Shown here: positions 17,757 to 27,778 of the stretch, one piece after another | How the letters are laid out: each line of letters starts with the position of its first letter | Position numbering within the stretch: the stretch's first letter is position 1 | Assembly (NCBI GenBank): GCA_964463695.1 | Contig: CAYXCZ010000005.1 | Location: 1-64,000 of the forward strand | Source of the DNA: JALNZU01 sp964463695 | Lineage (GTDB): Bacteria; Bacteroidota; Bacteroidia; Bacteroidales; F082 | Direction: 5' to 3' | DNA length: 64,000 nt | Position numbers and translations under genes: made by a program | The notes under the pieces: generated by a model | What the model was told of the DNA's origin: nothing | The model's database searches: none | The model's input: the letters and a program-made list of their open reading frames with translations, nothing else

Positions 17757-18173
17757 ATGTCGACAGGTGTAAAAGGCATTGGAGGTATTTTCTTTAAAAG
17801 TCCTGATCCTCAAAAAACAAAAGATTGGTATACATCCCACCTGGGTTTAAAAACAGATGCATACGGTACATGTTTTGGATGGCGCAATTTGGATGATCCT
17901 ACAAAAAAAGGGTTTACCCAATGGAGTGTATTGAGCAAGGATCATACAGAACATATTCCTGAAAATCAATCATTCATGATTAATTACAGGGTAGAAAATA
18001 TTGAAGCTCTCGTTGAACAATTAAGTCAACAGGGAGTTATTATTGTTGATGAAATCACCACCTATGATTATGGAAAATTCGTTCATATTCTTGACGAAGA
18101 CGTTCTGACGATTGAGCTTTGGGAACCTAATGATGAAGTTTTTGAAACCTACGTCAGCGGCCTAACAATTTGA
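17757..18173 (+). CDS. VOC family (glyoxalase-like) protein
   Basis: A 138-residue cytosolic protein with paired beta-alpha-beta-beta-beta modules of the vicinal oxygen chelate fold: GIGGIFFKSPDPQKTKDWY at the start, then HLGLKTD, and a C-terminal VLTIELWEP strand whose Glu is a typical metal ligand. The substrate is unknown; many such proteins are lactoylglutathione lyase-like or antibiotic-resistance-like without proof. The ATG at 17757 is chosen because homology begins there; an in-frame ATG at 17721 adds 12 residues. It lies 56 bases before the metallo-hydrolase gene. Confidence 0.85.
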   Translation: MSTGVKGIGGIFFKSPDPQKTKDWYTSHLGLKTDAYGTCFGWRNLDDPTKKGFTQWSVLSKDHTEHIPENQSFMINYRVENIEALVEQLSQQGVIIVDEITTYDYGKFVHILDEDVLTIELWEPNDEVFETYVSGLTI

Positions 18174-18201
18174 ATTCACCAAATCTGCATCCTAAAAAAA
18201 C

Positions 18202-18209
18202 TATTTTTG
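18202..18209 (+). promoter_or_regulatory. -7 promoter box for the MBL-fold gene
   Basis: TATTTTTG, 20 bases before the start codon of the metallo-hydrolase. No TTG at the expected -33 distance. Confidence 0.45.
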
Positions 18210-18229
18210 TGTTTTAAAATTTACATCAA

Positions 18230-19075
18230 ATGAAATTATACCCTATAGAAACCGGAAATCTGAAGCTTGACGGTGGTGCCATGTTTGGCGTTGTACCTAA
18301 AGTATTGTGGCAAAAAGTGTATCCCTGCGATGAAAACAACCTATGCAACTGGGCAATGCGTTGTTTACTTGTTGTTGATGGCGACCGTAAAATATTAATC
18401 GACAATGGAATTGGCAATAAACAAGATGAAAAATGGTTGAGTCATTATTACTTAAATGGTTCAGCAACTCTTGAAAGCTCATTGGCAGCATATGGCTTTG
18501 CACCTGAAGATATAACCGATATGATCATCACACACATGCATTTTGATCATTGCGGCGGAAGTGTTAAATGGAATGACGACCGCTCGGGATATGAGCTGGC
18601 TTTTCCAAATGCTACCTACTGGACCAGTCGTCAGCAGTTTGAATGGGCCACTCAACCTAACCGGCGAGAAGAAGCTTCTTACCTGAAAGAAAACATCTTG
18701 CCAATTCAGGAAAGTGGTAAGTTGAAACTCATTGAAGATGAGGGAGAATATATTCCTAACATCGTTTTCAAACTTTACAACGGACACACCGAAGGACAAT
18801 TGATTCCACATATCAATTATGAAGGCCGGACAGTGGTTTTCATGGCCGATCTTATGCCTTCAGCATCGCATGTTCCAATGCCATGGATTATGGCCTATGA
18901 TACAAGACCACTTGAAACTTTAAAAGACAAAGAAAGATTTTACAAAGAAGCCCTCGAAGGTGATTATATCTTATTTTTAGAACATGACCTCTACAATGAA
19001 GCATGTGTTTTAAATGATACTCCAAAAGGTGTCAGAGTTCTTCGTTCGGGCAAGTTAAGTGAATTGGTCGGTTAA
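18230..19075 (+). CDS. MBL-fold metallo-hydrolase (AiiA/lactonase-like group)
   Basis: A 281-residue metallo-beta-lactamase-fold hydrolase with no signal peptide. The binuclear zinc ligands are all visible: HMHFDH (His102, His104, Asp106, His107), His186 in NGHTEGQ, Asp207 in FMADLMP and His252 in LEHDLY. The arrangement matches the subgroup that includes quorum-quenching lactonases, but many members have other ester or lactone substrates. The substrate here is not determinable. It may be transcribed with the VOC gene or from its own box. Confidence 0.88.
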   Translation: MKLYPIETGNLKLDGGAMFGVVPKVLWQKVYPCDENNLCNWAMRCLLVVDGDRKILIDNGIGNKQDEKWLSHYYLNGSATLESSLAAYGFAPEDITDMIITHMHFDHCGGSVKWNDDRSGYELAFPNATYWTSRQQFEWATQPNRREEASYLKENILPIQESGKLKLIEDEGEYIPNIVFKLYNGHTEGQLIPHINYEGRTVVFMADLMPSASHVPMPWIMAYDTRPLETLKDKERFYKEALEGDYILFLEHDLYNEACVLNDTPKGVRVLRSGKLSELVG

Positions 19076-19405
19076 ACATGCTGCTGACTACTGAATTGTC
19101 ACACATCTGTGATACAGAATTTATTAATACCTTTCCATTTGTTTTAGCTTTTACCTGATTGTCAGTTAAGTCAGTCAGTTAATCTGTCTTTTTGTCACAT
19201 ATTATTTCCCCTTCTATCAATTACGAAAAGAAATATAACTACTTGTTTTTAAACTTATTATATTAAATATCAAAGCTTTGTGGTTCTGATGAAGATTCTA
19301 TTATTCGGGTAATCTGATTCGTTTCAACCGCTGGCACAATCCTTGAAGGTTAGTGATCCAAATATAAGTTGAAAATCATTAAATCTAATCTTGGAGGAAA
19401 ATATA
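19076..19405 (+). other. 330-base intergenic region before dnaK
   Basis: No gene seen. It holds a short inverted repeat TCACA-N4-TGTGA (19099-19112), an imperfect direct repeat of GTCAGTTAA near 19161-19182 and a CAAAGCTTTG palindrome near 19271-19280. No CIRCE element and no exact TAnnTTTG box are visible. The dnaK promoter must lie here but I cannot place it. Confidence 0.5.
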
Positions 19406-21325
19406 ATGGGAAAAATAATCGGAATTGACCTGGGAACAACCAACTCATGCGTTTCAGTAATGGAAGGTAACGAGCCTGTTGTAATCCCCAATAGCGAAGG
19501 TCGTCGTACAACACCATCAATCGTGGCATTTGCTGATAATGGCGAGCGCAAAGTTGGAGACCCTGCCAAACGTCAGGCTATCACCAACCCAACAAAAACT
19601 ATCTTTTCGATCAAACGTTTCATGGGAGAAACCTTTGACAGAGTAACAGCTGAAAAAGACAGAGTACCCTATAAAGTAGTGAAAGGCGATAACAATACAC
19701 CTCGCGTTCAGATCGAAGACAGGTTATACACACCACAGGAAATTTCTGCTATCGTTCTTCAGAAAATGAAGAAAACAGCTGAAGACTACCTTGGACAAAC
19801 TGTTACCGAAGCAGTTATAACTGTTCCGGCTTATTTCAGCGACTCACAACGTCAGGCTACAAAAGAAGCAGGCGAAATTGCTGGGCTGAAAGTTAAACGT
19901 ATTATAAATGAGCCTACTGCTGCTGCATTGGCTTACGGTCTTGACAAAAAGAAAAATGACATCAAAGTTGCTGTTTATGACCTTGGTGGAGGTACTTTTG
20001 ATATTTCCATACTCGAAATGGGTGATGGCGTTTTTGAAGTAAAATCAACCAATGGCAATACACACTTAGGTGGCGACGACTTTGATCAAAATATCATCGA
20101 GTGGCTTGCCGAAGAGTTTAAAAAGGACGAAGGCGTTGATTTGAAAAGAGATCCAATGGCTTTACAGCGTTTGAAAGAAGCTGCTGAAAAAGCTAAGATT
20201 GAGCTTTCGAGTTCAACTGAAACGGAAATCAACTTACCTTATATCATGCCTGTTGACGGTGTGCCTAAACACTTGGTTCGTAAGTTGACCCGTTCAAAAT
20301 TTGAACAAATCAACGACTACCTTATTCGTGCCACTATTGAGCCTTGCCGCAAAGCATTACAGGATTCCGGCCTCACAGCTGCTGATATCGACGATGTAAT
20401 TCTTGTTGGAGGATCAACACGTATACCTGCTATTCAGCAGATTGTGAAAGATTTCTTCGGAAAAGAACCTTCAAAAGGTGTCAATCCCGACGAAGTTGTT
20501 GCTATCGGAGCTGCAATTCAAGGAGGTGTTTTAACAGGCGAAGTGAAAGACGTTCTTCTGTTGGATGTTACACCTTTATCATTAGGTATCGAAACTCTCG
20601 GAGGAGTCATGACCAAATTGATTGAATCGAATACAACGATTCCAACGAAGAAATCTGAAACTTTCTCCACTGCTTCTGATAATCAGCCATCCGTAGAAAT
20701 TCACATCATTCAGGGTGAACGGCCAATGGCAAATCAAAATAAGAGCATCGGACGTTTCCACCTCGACGGTATTCCACCGGCATCACGTGGTGTTCCACAA
20801 ATTGAAGTCACTTTCGACATCGACTCCAATGGTATTTTGCATGTTTCTGCAAAAGACAAAGCCACCGGAAAATCGCAAAGTATTCGTATTGAGGCTTCTT
20901 CAGGACTCAGCGACGCTGACATTCAGCGAATGAAAGATGAGGCCTCAGCCAACGCCGAATCCGACAAAAAAGAACGCGAGAAGGTTGACAAACTCAACGC
21001 TGCCGACGGATTGATTTTCCAGACTGAAAAACAGTTGAAAGAATACGGCGATAAATTACCTGCTGAAAAGAAAGCTGAAATCGAAGGCGCTCTGGAACAA
21101 CTGAAAAACGCTCATAAAAATCAGGATGTCAATGCAGTAGATTCTGCAATGAATAAACTGAACGGCATCTGGCAATCAGCTAGTGAGCAAATGTATAACA
21201 GCACGCAATCACAAGCTGGTGACCAACAAGCTCCCGGTGCTGACCCATCATCAAATGCCGGAGCCAAAGGTGGCGACGACGAAGTAACAGATGTTGACTT
21301 CGAGGAAGTTGATGACAAAAAATAA
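19406..21325 (+). CDS. dnaK: Molecular chaperone DnaK (Hsp70)
   Basis: A 639-residue cytosolic Hsp70, the expected length. The N-terminal ATPase begins GKIIGIDLGTTNSCVSVMEG, with further signatures DLGGGTFDISI, VILVGGSTRIPAIQ and INEPTAAALAYG. The substrate-binding domain (from LLLDVTPLSLGIETLGG) is followed by a helical lid and the acidic tail EVTDVDFEEVDDKK. It folds client proteins with DnaJ and GrpE, neither of which is in the window. The start at 19406 has GGAGG eight bases upstream, a Shine-Dalgarno match that is rare in this phylum. A strong intrinsic terminator follows, so it is probably monocistronic. Confidence 0.99.
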   Translation: MGKIIGIDLGTTNSCVSVMEGNEPVVIPNSEGRRTTPSIVAFADNGERKVGDPAKRQAITNPTKTIFSIKRFMGETFDRVTAEKDRVPYKVVKGDNNTPRVQIEDRLYTPQEISAIVLQKMKKTAEDYLGQTVTEAVITVPAYFSDSQRQATKEAGEIAGLKVKRIINEPTAAALAYGLDKKKNDIKVAVYDLGGGTFDISILEMGDGVFEVKSTNGNTHLGGDDFDQNIIEWLAEEFKKDEGVDLKRDPMALQRLKEAAEKAKIELSSSTETEINLPYIMPVDGVPKHLVRKLTRSKFEQINDYLIRATIEPCRKALQDSGLTAADIDDVILVGGSTRIPAIQQIVKDFFGKEPSKGVNPDEVVAIGAAIQGGVLTGEVKDVLLLDVTPLSLGIETLGGVMTKLIESNTTIPTKKSETFSTASDNQPSVEIHIIQGERPMANQNKSIGRFHLDGIPPASRGVPQIEVTFDIDSNGILHVSAKDKATGKSQSIRIEASSGLSDADIQRMKDEASANAESDKKEREKVDKLNAADGLIFQTEKQLKEYGDKLPAEKKAEIEGALEQLKNAHKNQDVNAVDSAMNKLNGIWQSASEQMYNSTQSQAGDQQAPGADPSSNAGAKGGDDEVTDVDFEEVDDKK

Positions 21326-21350
21326 TCGTCAAATTCACCCCCTAAATATT

Positions 21351-21380
21351 AAAAGACGATCAAATTTGGTCGTCTTTTTT
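21351..21380 (+). terminator. Intrinsic terminator after dnaK
   Basis: An 11-bp stem with one wobble (AAAAGACGATC paired with GGTCGTCTTTT) and a short A/T loop, followed by T6. It lies 26 bases after the dnaK stop. Confidence 0.85.
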
Positions 21381-21448
21381 CATTGTTTGTCAATTCGTTG
21401 TATTTTTACAGCTTGAAATATTCATTGACTCACCTAAAAAAATTAAAT

Positions 21449-23083
21449 ATGAAAAAAATCTACATTTCTCTGTTGCTGTTGTTTCTCATCGTGGCGGCAC
21501 ATTCATCAAAAGCACAAAATTTTGTGATTAATCCCGGAATGGAAACCTGGACAAGTGATACGCAACCTGAAGGTTATACAATTGCGGAAAATATCACAAA
21601 GGACGCAAGTGTTATCCATGGAGGAAGTTTCTCAGCAAAACACACCTCAGCTTCTTCCACAAAAAAAATTCAACAGGTTATCGAAGGTATTACTGCCGGT
21701 GAAACCTACACCATCGAATACTGGTTTTTCGATAACGACAATGCAGCTAAATCCCGCATCTGGTCCTATTGGCTCAATGGTACAACAACTATTGCTGCTG
21801 ACGAGGCCATTTTGCGTCCGGCCACTTACAGCGAAAACAGCGCCCAATGGCAGTTGTTCAGCGCAGTGCTCACTGCTCCTGCTGAGGCTACAGCTTTTCG
21901 CTTTGAAGTTCGCGCTTACAACCAGGACGGAAACAATGGTGGGGCTGTCTATTATGATGACTTTACATTCTCAGGCGACATTGTCATCAAACCCGAACCC
22001 ACTAACTACCCAACTGCTTTTGAAGCATCAGCAACAGGAACGGGTGCAAATATCAGCTGGACTGATGCTGTTGGCACACAACTGCCTGATGCTTATCTCA
22101 TTTACGGAAGTATCATGATAACCAAAGATCTTCCAGTGGATGGCATACCTATTGCCAACAACCTTGATTTCACAGAAGGTTACATCGCATGGAATGTCAA
22201 TTTCGGCGAAGAAGCCCACATTTTCGAAATGCTAAACCCGGGTTTACTAATTAATTTTCAGATATTTCCCTATTCCAATACGGGAGAAAACATTGATTAT
22301 AAGACAGATGGAACTGTACCCTCTGCAGGGGTCAGCATCAGCAACTATCAATTCCTACTGCATGAAACTTTCGATGCTGATCTTGGTGTCATGGATGCCT
22401 ACAGTGTAACCGGAGAACAAGAATGGACCTATTACAATTTCAATAACGAAGACTATGCCCGTATTTCAGGTTATTCCGGTGGTGCTGTTGCAAATGAAGA
22501 TTGGTTAATTAGTCCTGCTTTGGTCACTCCAGCCACACTTACTGATATCACACTGTCATTCCGTTCAGCACGAAATTACGACGGAAACGCACTTCAGCTA
22601 TACAAAAGCACAGATTACAATGGAACCGGAAACCCTAACAACTTCAGCTGGACAGAAATTACCGATCAGGCAGACTGGTCAGTTGGGACATGGACCTGGG
22701 TTCAGTCGGGCGACGTTCTGATAGCTGAAACTGGTGGTTCAACTTACTATATTGCAATTAAATATACCTCAACAACTGAGGCTGCAGCCACATGGCAAAT
22801 TGATGATATCCTTGTTTATGGCAGCTCGTCTGTTGGATTAAACGAAAAAAGCGACGCCTCAATTTTACTTTTTCCAAACCCTACCAGTGATTTTGTTCGA
22901 TTTACAACCACTGATCAGGCAGTTATTATAATCACTGATTTAGCCGGACGTGTTGTTTTAAAAGAACAAGTAGCCGGTGGTCAAAATCAAATTTCTGTAA
23001 ATCACCTGCAGAAGGGACTTTACTTAGTTCAAATTGAACAAAATGACAAAACGCAACAATTAAACAAATTGGTTATTAAATAG
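21449..23083 (+). CDS. Secreted multidomain protein with choice-of-anchor J and T9SS domains
   Basis: A 544-residue exported protein. Signal peptide about 1-23. Residues about 25-180 form a carbohydrate-binding-like jelly-roll (NPGMETWTSDTQPEGY ... YYDDFTFSG). A fibronectin-like stretch covers about 190-300. A choice-of-anchor J/MAM-like domain covers about 310-460 (HETFDADLG, EDWLISPALV, WQIDDILVYG). A type A T9SS sorting domain covers about 470-544 (LFPNPTSDFVRF ... LNKLVIK). The protein is likely surface-bound or released and may bind glycans or protein; no catalytic residues are seen. The ATG at 21449 is chosen because it opens the signal peptide. It has its own terminator. Confidence 0.88.
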   Translation: MKKIYISLLLLFLIVAAHSSKAQNFVINPGMETWTSDTQPEGYTIAENITKDASVIHGGSFSAKHTSASSTKKIQQVIEGITAGETYTIEYWFFDNDNAAKSRIWSYWLNGTTTIAADEAILRPATYSENSAQWQLFSAVLTAPAEATAFRFEVRAYNQDGNNGGAVYYDDFTFSGDIVIKPEPTNYPTAFEASATGTGANISWTDAVGTQLPDAYLIYGSIMITKDLPVDGIPIANNLDFTEGYIAWNVNFGEEAHIFEMLNPGLLINFQIFPYSNTGENIDYKTDGTVPSAGVSISNYQFLLHETFDADLGVMDAYSVTGEQEWTYYNFNNEDYARISGYSGGAVANEDWLISPALVTPATLTDITLSFRSARNYDGNALQLYKSTDYNGTGNPNNFSWTEITDQADWSVGTWTWVQSGDVLIAETGGSTYYIAIKYTSTTEAAATWQIDDILVYGSSSVGLNEKSDASILLFPNPTSDFVRFTTTDQAVIIITDLAGRVVLKEQVAGGQNQISVNHLQKGLYLVQIEQNDKTQQLNKLVIK

Positions 23084-23106
23084 AAAAACCATTTTAATTC
23101 ATACTT

Positions 23107-23146
23107 AAAAGGCATGTTTACCTCAAATGGTAAGCATGCCTTTTTT
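23107..23146 (+). terminator. Intrinsic terminator after the T9SS cargo gene
   Basis: A long stem: AAAAGGCATG-TTTACC pairs with GGTAA-GCATGCCTTTT, including one T.G pair, over loop TCAAAT, then T6. Confidence 0.85.
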
Positions 23147-23226
23147 CTTTCACTGCTGACTATCAGTACTTCAGAAGGAAGAACGCCATTTTCCAAAAAA
23201 AGAGCGGCTTATAAAGCTTCATTTTC

Positions 23227-23234
23227 TATCTTTG
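23227..23234 (+). promoter_or_regulatory. -7 promoter box for purL
   Basis: TATCTTTG, an exact TAnnTTTG match 40 bases before the purL start. No convincing -33 TTG. Confidence 0.5.
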
Positions 23235-23274
23235 CCGCAACTTTCTAGTTGAAAGTCAAACAAAGAACCGCTGT

Positions 23275-26200
23275 ATGATACTATTTTTTAAAACCTCAGA
23301 AAATATAGTCATAGCGCTGGAAACCAGCCATAAACAAGACAAAGAATCCATAAAGAAGCTCATCTGGCTTTTTGGCGAATCGCCGCTTTTACCAGAAAAA
23401 TCCCTTAAGGGATTTTTTATTGGGCCGCGCAGAGAAATGATTACTCCCTGGAGTACCAACGCTGTTGAGATCACGCAGAATATGGGTATTACAGGAATCA
23501 CACGAATAGAGCAGTTTGTTGCAACAGATAAACAGTCAGCTCATTATGACCCGATGCTGCAACATTTATACTCCCATCTTGATCAGCATGTATTCGAAAT
23601 TCATATCCTTCCTGAACCTGTTCAATACATAGAAAATCTAACACATTATAATGATGAGCACGGGTTGGCGTTGAGTGAAGATGAAATTGTCTATCTGGAA
23701 GAAATAAGCAAAAATCTGGGCCGAAATCTCACAGATAGTGAAATTTATGGTTTTGCTCAGGTGAATTCGGAACATTGCAGACACAAAATTTTCAACGGAA
23801 CGTTTGTTATTGATCACAAAACCATGCCTGAAACTTTGTTTGGCATGATCAAAAAAACGGCTTCTGTTCACCCAAATCGTTTGATATCAGCCTATAAAGA
23901 CAATGTTGCTTTTATACAAGGTCCTGTTGTTGAACAATTTGCGCCTAAAACGCAACATCAGGCCGACTTTTTTGAAATTAAAGATATTGAAACAGTTATT
24001 TCTTTAAAAGCTGAGACTCATAATTTTCCAACAACCGTTGAGCCATTTAACGGAGCAGCAACAGGCAGTGGTGGCGAGATACGCGACCGTATGGCTGGCG
24101 GAAAAGGAAGTATACCACTTGCCGGCACAGCGGTTTACATGACCTCATATCCCCGCACACAGGATAACAGATCCTGGGAACAAAAATGCCTGCCGCGGCC
24201 ATGGCTTTATCAATCACCTGAATCAATTTTGATAAAAGCTTCAAACGGTGCTTCTGATTTCGGGAATAAGTTTGGGCAACCTTTGATAAACGGTAGCCTT
24301 TTAACATTTGAACACCAGGAAGATACCCATTTTGGTTATGATAAAGTAATCATGCTGGCCGGTGGAGTTGGTTATGCAAAAAAAGAAGATAGCCTGAAAG
24401 AGACTCCTGTTCCGGGTGACAAAGTGATCGTTTTGGGTGGAGATAACTACAGAATAGGAATGGGTGGAGGTGCCGTTTCAAGTGTTGACACGGGACAATT
24501 TAGCAATGCAATTGAACTAAATGCCGTTCAGCGCGCCAACCCGGAGATGCAAAAACGTGTTTGTAATGTGGTAAGGGCTATGGCTGAATCCGATCAAAAT
24601 CCGGTAAGGTCCATTCATGATCATGGTGCAGGCGGACATCTAAACAGTTTATCAGAGCTTATAGAAGAAACAGGTGGTGTAATCCATATTGATAAACTTC
24701 CTGTTGGCGACCCTACACTTTCTGATAAAGAAATTATTGGAAATGAATCACAGGAACGAATGGGTCTTGTCATTCATCCTGATCACCTTACGATACTGCA
24801 TGCAACAGCTGACCGTGAAAGAGCCCCAATTTATGAAGTTGGAGAAGCAACCGGCGATCATATGTTGCAATTTATGAGAAGTGCTGAAACATGCCCAATC
24901 GATCTGAAGATGGAGCATCTTTTTGGCAAGCCCCCTAAAACAGTTTTAACAGACCGATCCAAAAAATACACCTTTGCTGAAATAAAATCACATCCCGATC
25001 AGATTCACTCCTATCTGCAGGCTGTTTTACAATTAGAAGCTGTCGCTTGTAAAGATTGGCTTACCAACAAAGTTGACCGTTCGGTAACAGGGCGTGTTGC
25101 AACCCAGCAAACCATTGGAGCAGTGCAACTTCCGTTGAATAACCTTGGAGTAGTTACACTTGATTATAAAGGTATTAAAGGAATTGCCACAGCTTTAGGA
25201 CATGCCCCGGTAGCTGCATTGATTGATGAAAGAAAAGGATCAAGACTGGCAGTTGCAGAAGCTTTAACCAATATTATCTGGGCGCCACTCCAAGACGGAT
25301 TAAAGGGTATTTCTCTGAGTGCCAACTGGATGTGGCCAGCCAAAAACGAAGGTGAAAACAGCCGGCTTTATAAAGCCGTTAAAGCATTAAGTGATTTCTG
25401 CATCGAACTTGGAATTAATGTACCAACAGGTAAAGATTCACTTTCGATGACACAAAAATATCCAGACGGCCAGCGTATTCTTGCGCCAGGAACTGTGATA
25501 GTAACTGCTGTAGGCGAAGTAACAGATATTCGCAAAACTGTCACTCCTTTGCTTAAGTCCGACTTGCAATCGCAGCTTCTTTATATTGATTTTTCAAATG
25601 AATCCTTCTACCTTGGTGGCACAAGTTTTGCACAAACTCAGAATAAAATAGGCACACAATCGGCTGATGTAACGGATGCTGGTTATTTTGCCAAAGCATT
25701 CAATGCTGTTCAGCAACTGATTCAAAATGAGTTGATTTTCTCAGGACATGATGTTTCTTCGGGAGGTTTAATCACCACTTTACTGGAAATGAATTTCGCC
25801 AATACCGATCACGGAATGAAAATTCAGCTCGATAACTGGAAAGAGATTTCTATTATTGACCTCCTCTTTAACGAAAATCCAGCAATTGTGATTCAGGTTC
25901 CTGCAGGTGAGAAAGCACAAAACATGCTGAAAGAACTGGGGGTAGAATTTGTTTCTATTGGTCATGTTGTTGCTGACCGATTCCTTCATATTCAGCATTC
26001 CAATGAGCGTTATAACTTTGATATCAACACATTAAGGGATACATGGTACAAATCTTCGTACCTTCTCGATCGTAAACAAAGCGGTGAAACAAACTCATTG
26101 GCTCGTTATAAAAATTATAAAAAGCAAGACCTTGTTTATAGTTTTAACAAGAACTTTACAGGAAAAGCTATTCAATATCAGATAGATCCAAACCGGCGGA

Positions 26201-26973
26201 ATCCAAGCGGAATCAAGGCCGCAATTATTCGCGAAAAAGGTGTAAATGGCGATCGTGAAATGGCTTATGCATTGTATTTGGCAGGCTTTGATGTTAAAGA
26301 CATTCACATGACCGACCTGATAAGTGGTCGTGAAGACCTTTCTGACGTCAATATGATTGTGTTTGTTGGAGGTTTTTCAAACTCTGACGTTCTAGGATCT
26401 GCTAAAGGTTGGGCAGGCGCTTTTCTATACAATGAAAAAGCCAAAAAAGCACTTGACGGATTTTATTCCCGTGAAGACACGCTGAGCCTTGGTGTTTGTA
26501 ATGGCTGTCAGCTGATGGTTGAACTTAACCTTATCTATCCGGAGCATCCTGAACAAATTCGTATGTTGCATAATGCATCAGGAAAATTTGAGTCGGCATT
26601 TATCAATGTTGATATCCCTGAAAATAACAGTGTAATGATGGGCAGCATGTCGGGAAAACGACTCGGAGTGTGGGTAGCACATGGTGAAGGAAAGTTTAGT
26701 TTCCCTTGCTATAAAGACAATTACAAGATCGTGATGCATTACGGACAAGAAGAATATCCGGGAAATCCAAATGGAAGTGATTGGTCAACAGCAGCTATTT
26801 GCTCCAATAACGGACGTCATCTGGCAATGATGCCGCACCTCGAACGGGCCTTCCTGCCATGGCAATGGCCATATTATCCCGAAGGCAGACAACTTGATGA
26901 GGTTACACCATGGATCGAAGCATTTGTTAATGCGCGCAACTGGATTAAGTTGAATTCCACCATTAATGAATGA
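23275..26973 (+). CDS. purL: Phosphoribosylformylglycinamidine synthase, single-chain
   Basis: A 1,232-residue FGAM synthase that converts FGAR, glutamine and ATP to FGAM in purine synthesis. It is the fused large form (about 1,200-1,300 residues), with N-terminal PurS-like, central AIRS-like and C-terminal glutaminase domains in one chain. Signatures: LKAETHNFPTTVEPFNGAATGSGG is split across the linker to the first ATP site; GGAVSS; DHGAGG; and the glutaminase Cys1075 in GVCNGCQLM, with HGEGKFSF and PHLERAF supplying the later triad residues. The usual MPHPER reads MPHLER, with His and Glu kept. The start is preceded by a purine-type promoter box. The SDR gene follows after 16 bases. Confidence 0.97.
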   Translation: MILFFKTSENIVIALETSHKQDKESIKKLIWLFGESPLLPEKSLKGFFIGPRREMITPWSTNAVEITQNMGITGITRIEQFVATDKQSAHYDPMLQHLYSHLDQHVFEIHILPEPVQYIENLTHYNDEHGLALSEDEIVYLEEISKNLGRNLTDSEIYGFAQVNSEHCRHKIFNGTFVIDHKTMPETLFGMIKKTASVHPNRLISAYKDNVAFIQGPVVEQFAPKTQHQADFFEIKDIETVISLKAETHNFPTTVEPFNGAATGSGGEIRDRMAGGKGSIPLAGTAVYMTSYPRTQDNRSWEQKCLPRPWLYQSPESILIKASNGASDFGNKFGQPLINGSLLTFEHQEDTHFGYDKVIMLAGGVGYAKKEDSLKETPVPGDKVIVLGGDNYRIGMGGGAVSSVDTGQFSNAIELNAVQRANPEMQKRVCNVVRAMAESDQNPVRSIHDHGAGGHLNSLSELIEETGGVIHIDKLPVGDPTLSDKEIIGNESQERMGLVIHPDHLTILHATADRERAPIYEVGEATGDHMLQFMRSAETCPIDLKMEHLFGKPPKTVLTDRSKKYTFAEIKSHPDQIHSYLQAVLQLEAVACKDWLTNKVDRSVTGRVATQQTIGAVQLPLNNLGVVTLDYKGIKGIATALGHAPVAALIDERKGSRLAVAEALTNIIWAPLQDGLKGISLSANWMWPAKNEGENSRLYKAVKALSDFCIELGINVPTGKDSLSMTQKYPDGQRILAPGTVIVTAVGEVTDIRKTVTPLLKSDLQSQLLYIDFSNESFYLGGTSFAQTQNKIGTQSADVTDAGYFAKAFNAVQQLIQNELIFSGHDVSSGGLITTLLEMNFANTDHGMKIQLDNWKEISIIDLLFNENPAIVIQVPAGEKAQNMLKELGVEFVSIGHVVADRFLHIQHSNERYNFDINTLRDTWYKSSYLLDRKQSGETNSLARYKNYKKQDLVYSFNKNFTGKAIQYQIDPNRRNPSGIKAAIIREKGVNGDREMAYALYLAGFDVKDIHMTDLISGREDLSDVNMIVFVGGFSNSDVLGSAKGWAGAFLYNEKAKKALDGFYSREDTLSLGVCNGCQLMVELNLIYPEHPEQIRMLHNASGKFESAFINVDIPENNSVMMGSMSGKRLGVWVAHGEGKFSFPCYKDNYKIVMHYGQEEYPGNPNGSDWSTAAICSNNGRHLAMMPHLERAFLPWQWPYYPEGRQLDEVTPWIEAFVNARNWIKLNSTINE

Positions 26974-26989
26974 TAAAATCAGGCAGTAA

Positions 26990-27748
26990 ATGAAAACAGT
27001 CATTATTACAGGAGCAAGCAGCGGAATTGGTCGTGCCTGTGCTGAGAAATTTGCCAAACAAGGTTGGAATGTAGTTGTAACAGCAAGAAGAATTGGGCGA
27101 CTAGAGACCTTAAAAATTGAGCTCGAAGAAAAATATAATGTTAATGTCTACCCTGTTAAGCTCGATGTGACTCAATCCAATTCCGGACAAGTATTAGCCG
27201 AATTTTTACAAACAAATGCTATCACACCTGATGTGTTAATTAATAATGCCGGCTTAGCTTCGGGACTCGATCCAATACAATCGGGAGCTATTGACGATTG
27301 GGAACGCATGATTGACACCAATCTAAAAGGGTTATTATATATCACCCGTGCAATTTCCCCCATGATGGTGGAACAAGGTTTTGGACATATCATTAATCTG
27401 GGATCGATTGCAGGAAAAGAGGCTTATCCCAATGGTAATGTTTATTGTGCCACAAAACATGCCGTTGACGGACTTACAAAAGCAATGCGAATGGACCTGG
27501 TTTCTTATGGAATCAGAGTAACTCAAATTGCACCTGGCGCTGTAGAAACTGAATTCTCCGAAGTTAGGTTTCATGGCGATAGTGCTCGTGCAGCAAATGT
27601 TTATAAAGGATTTAAGCCATTGGATCCCAATGATGTAGCTGATGCAATATGGTATTGCGCCTCTGTTCCGGCACACGTGAACATCAATGATTTGGTTATT
27701 ATGCCAACGGCACAGGCAGCAGCAACAATCATCCACAAGAAGCTTTAA
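26990..27748 (+). CDS. SDR family oxidoreductase (YdfG-like)
   Basis: A 252-residue short-chain dehydrogenase. The Rossmann motif TGASSGIG is at residues 7-14, NNAG at 85-88, and the catalytic set Asn111, Ser139, Tyr152 and Lys156 is complete. The start TARR after beta 2 favours NADP(H). Overall similarity, including PGAVETEFSEVRF, is to YdfG-type 3-hydroxy acid/serine dehydrogenases, so oxidation of L-allo-threonine or 3-hydroxy acids is plausible but not shown. It lies 16 bases after purL and is probably co-transcribed, without an evident metabolic link. It converges with holA. Confidence 0.92.
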   Translation: MKTVIITGASSGIGRACAEKFAKQGWNVVVTARRIGRLETLKIELEEKYNVNVYPVKLDVTQSNSGQVLAEFLQTNAITPDVLINNAGLASGLDPIQSGAIDDWERMIDTNLKGLLYITRAISPMMVEQGFGHIINLGSIAGKEAYPNGNVYCATKHAVDGLTKAMRMDLVSYGIRVTQIAPGAVETEFSEVRFHGDSARAANVYKGFKPLDPNDVADAIWYCASVPAHVNINDLVIMPTAQAAATIIHKKL

Positions 27749-27778
27749 GCGATAGTTTACCAACAATTAGCGCTTTGC

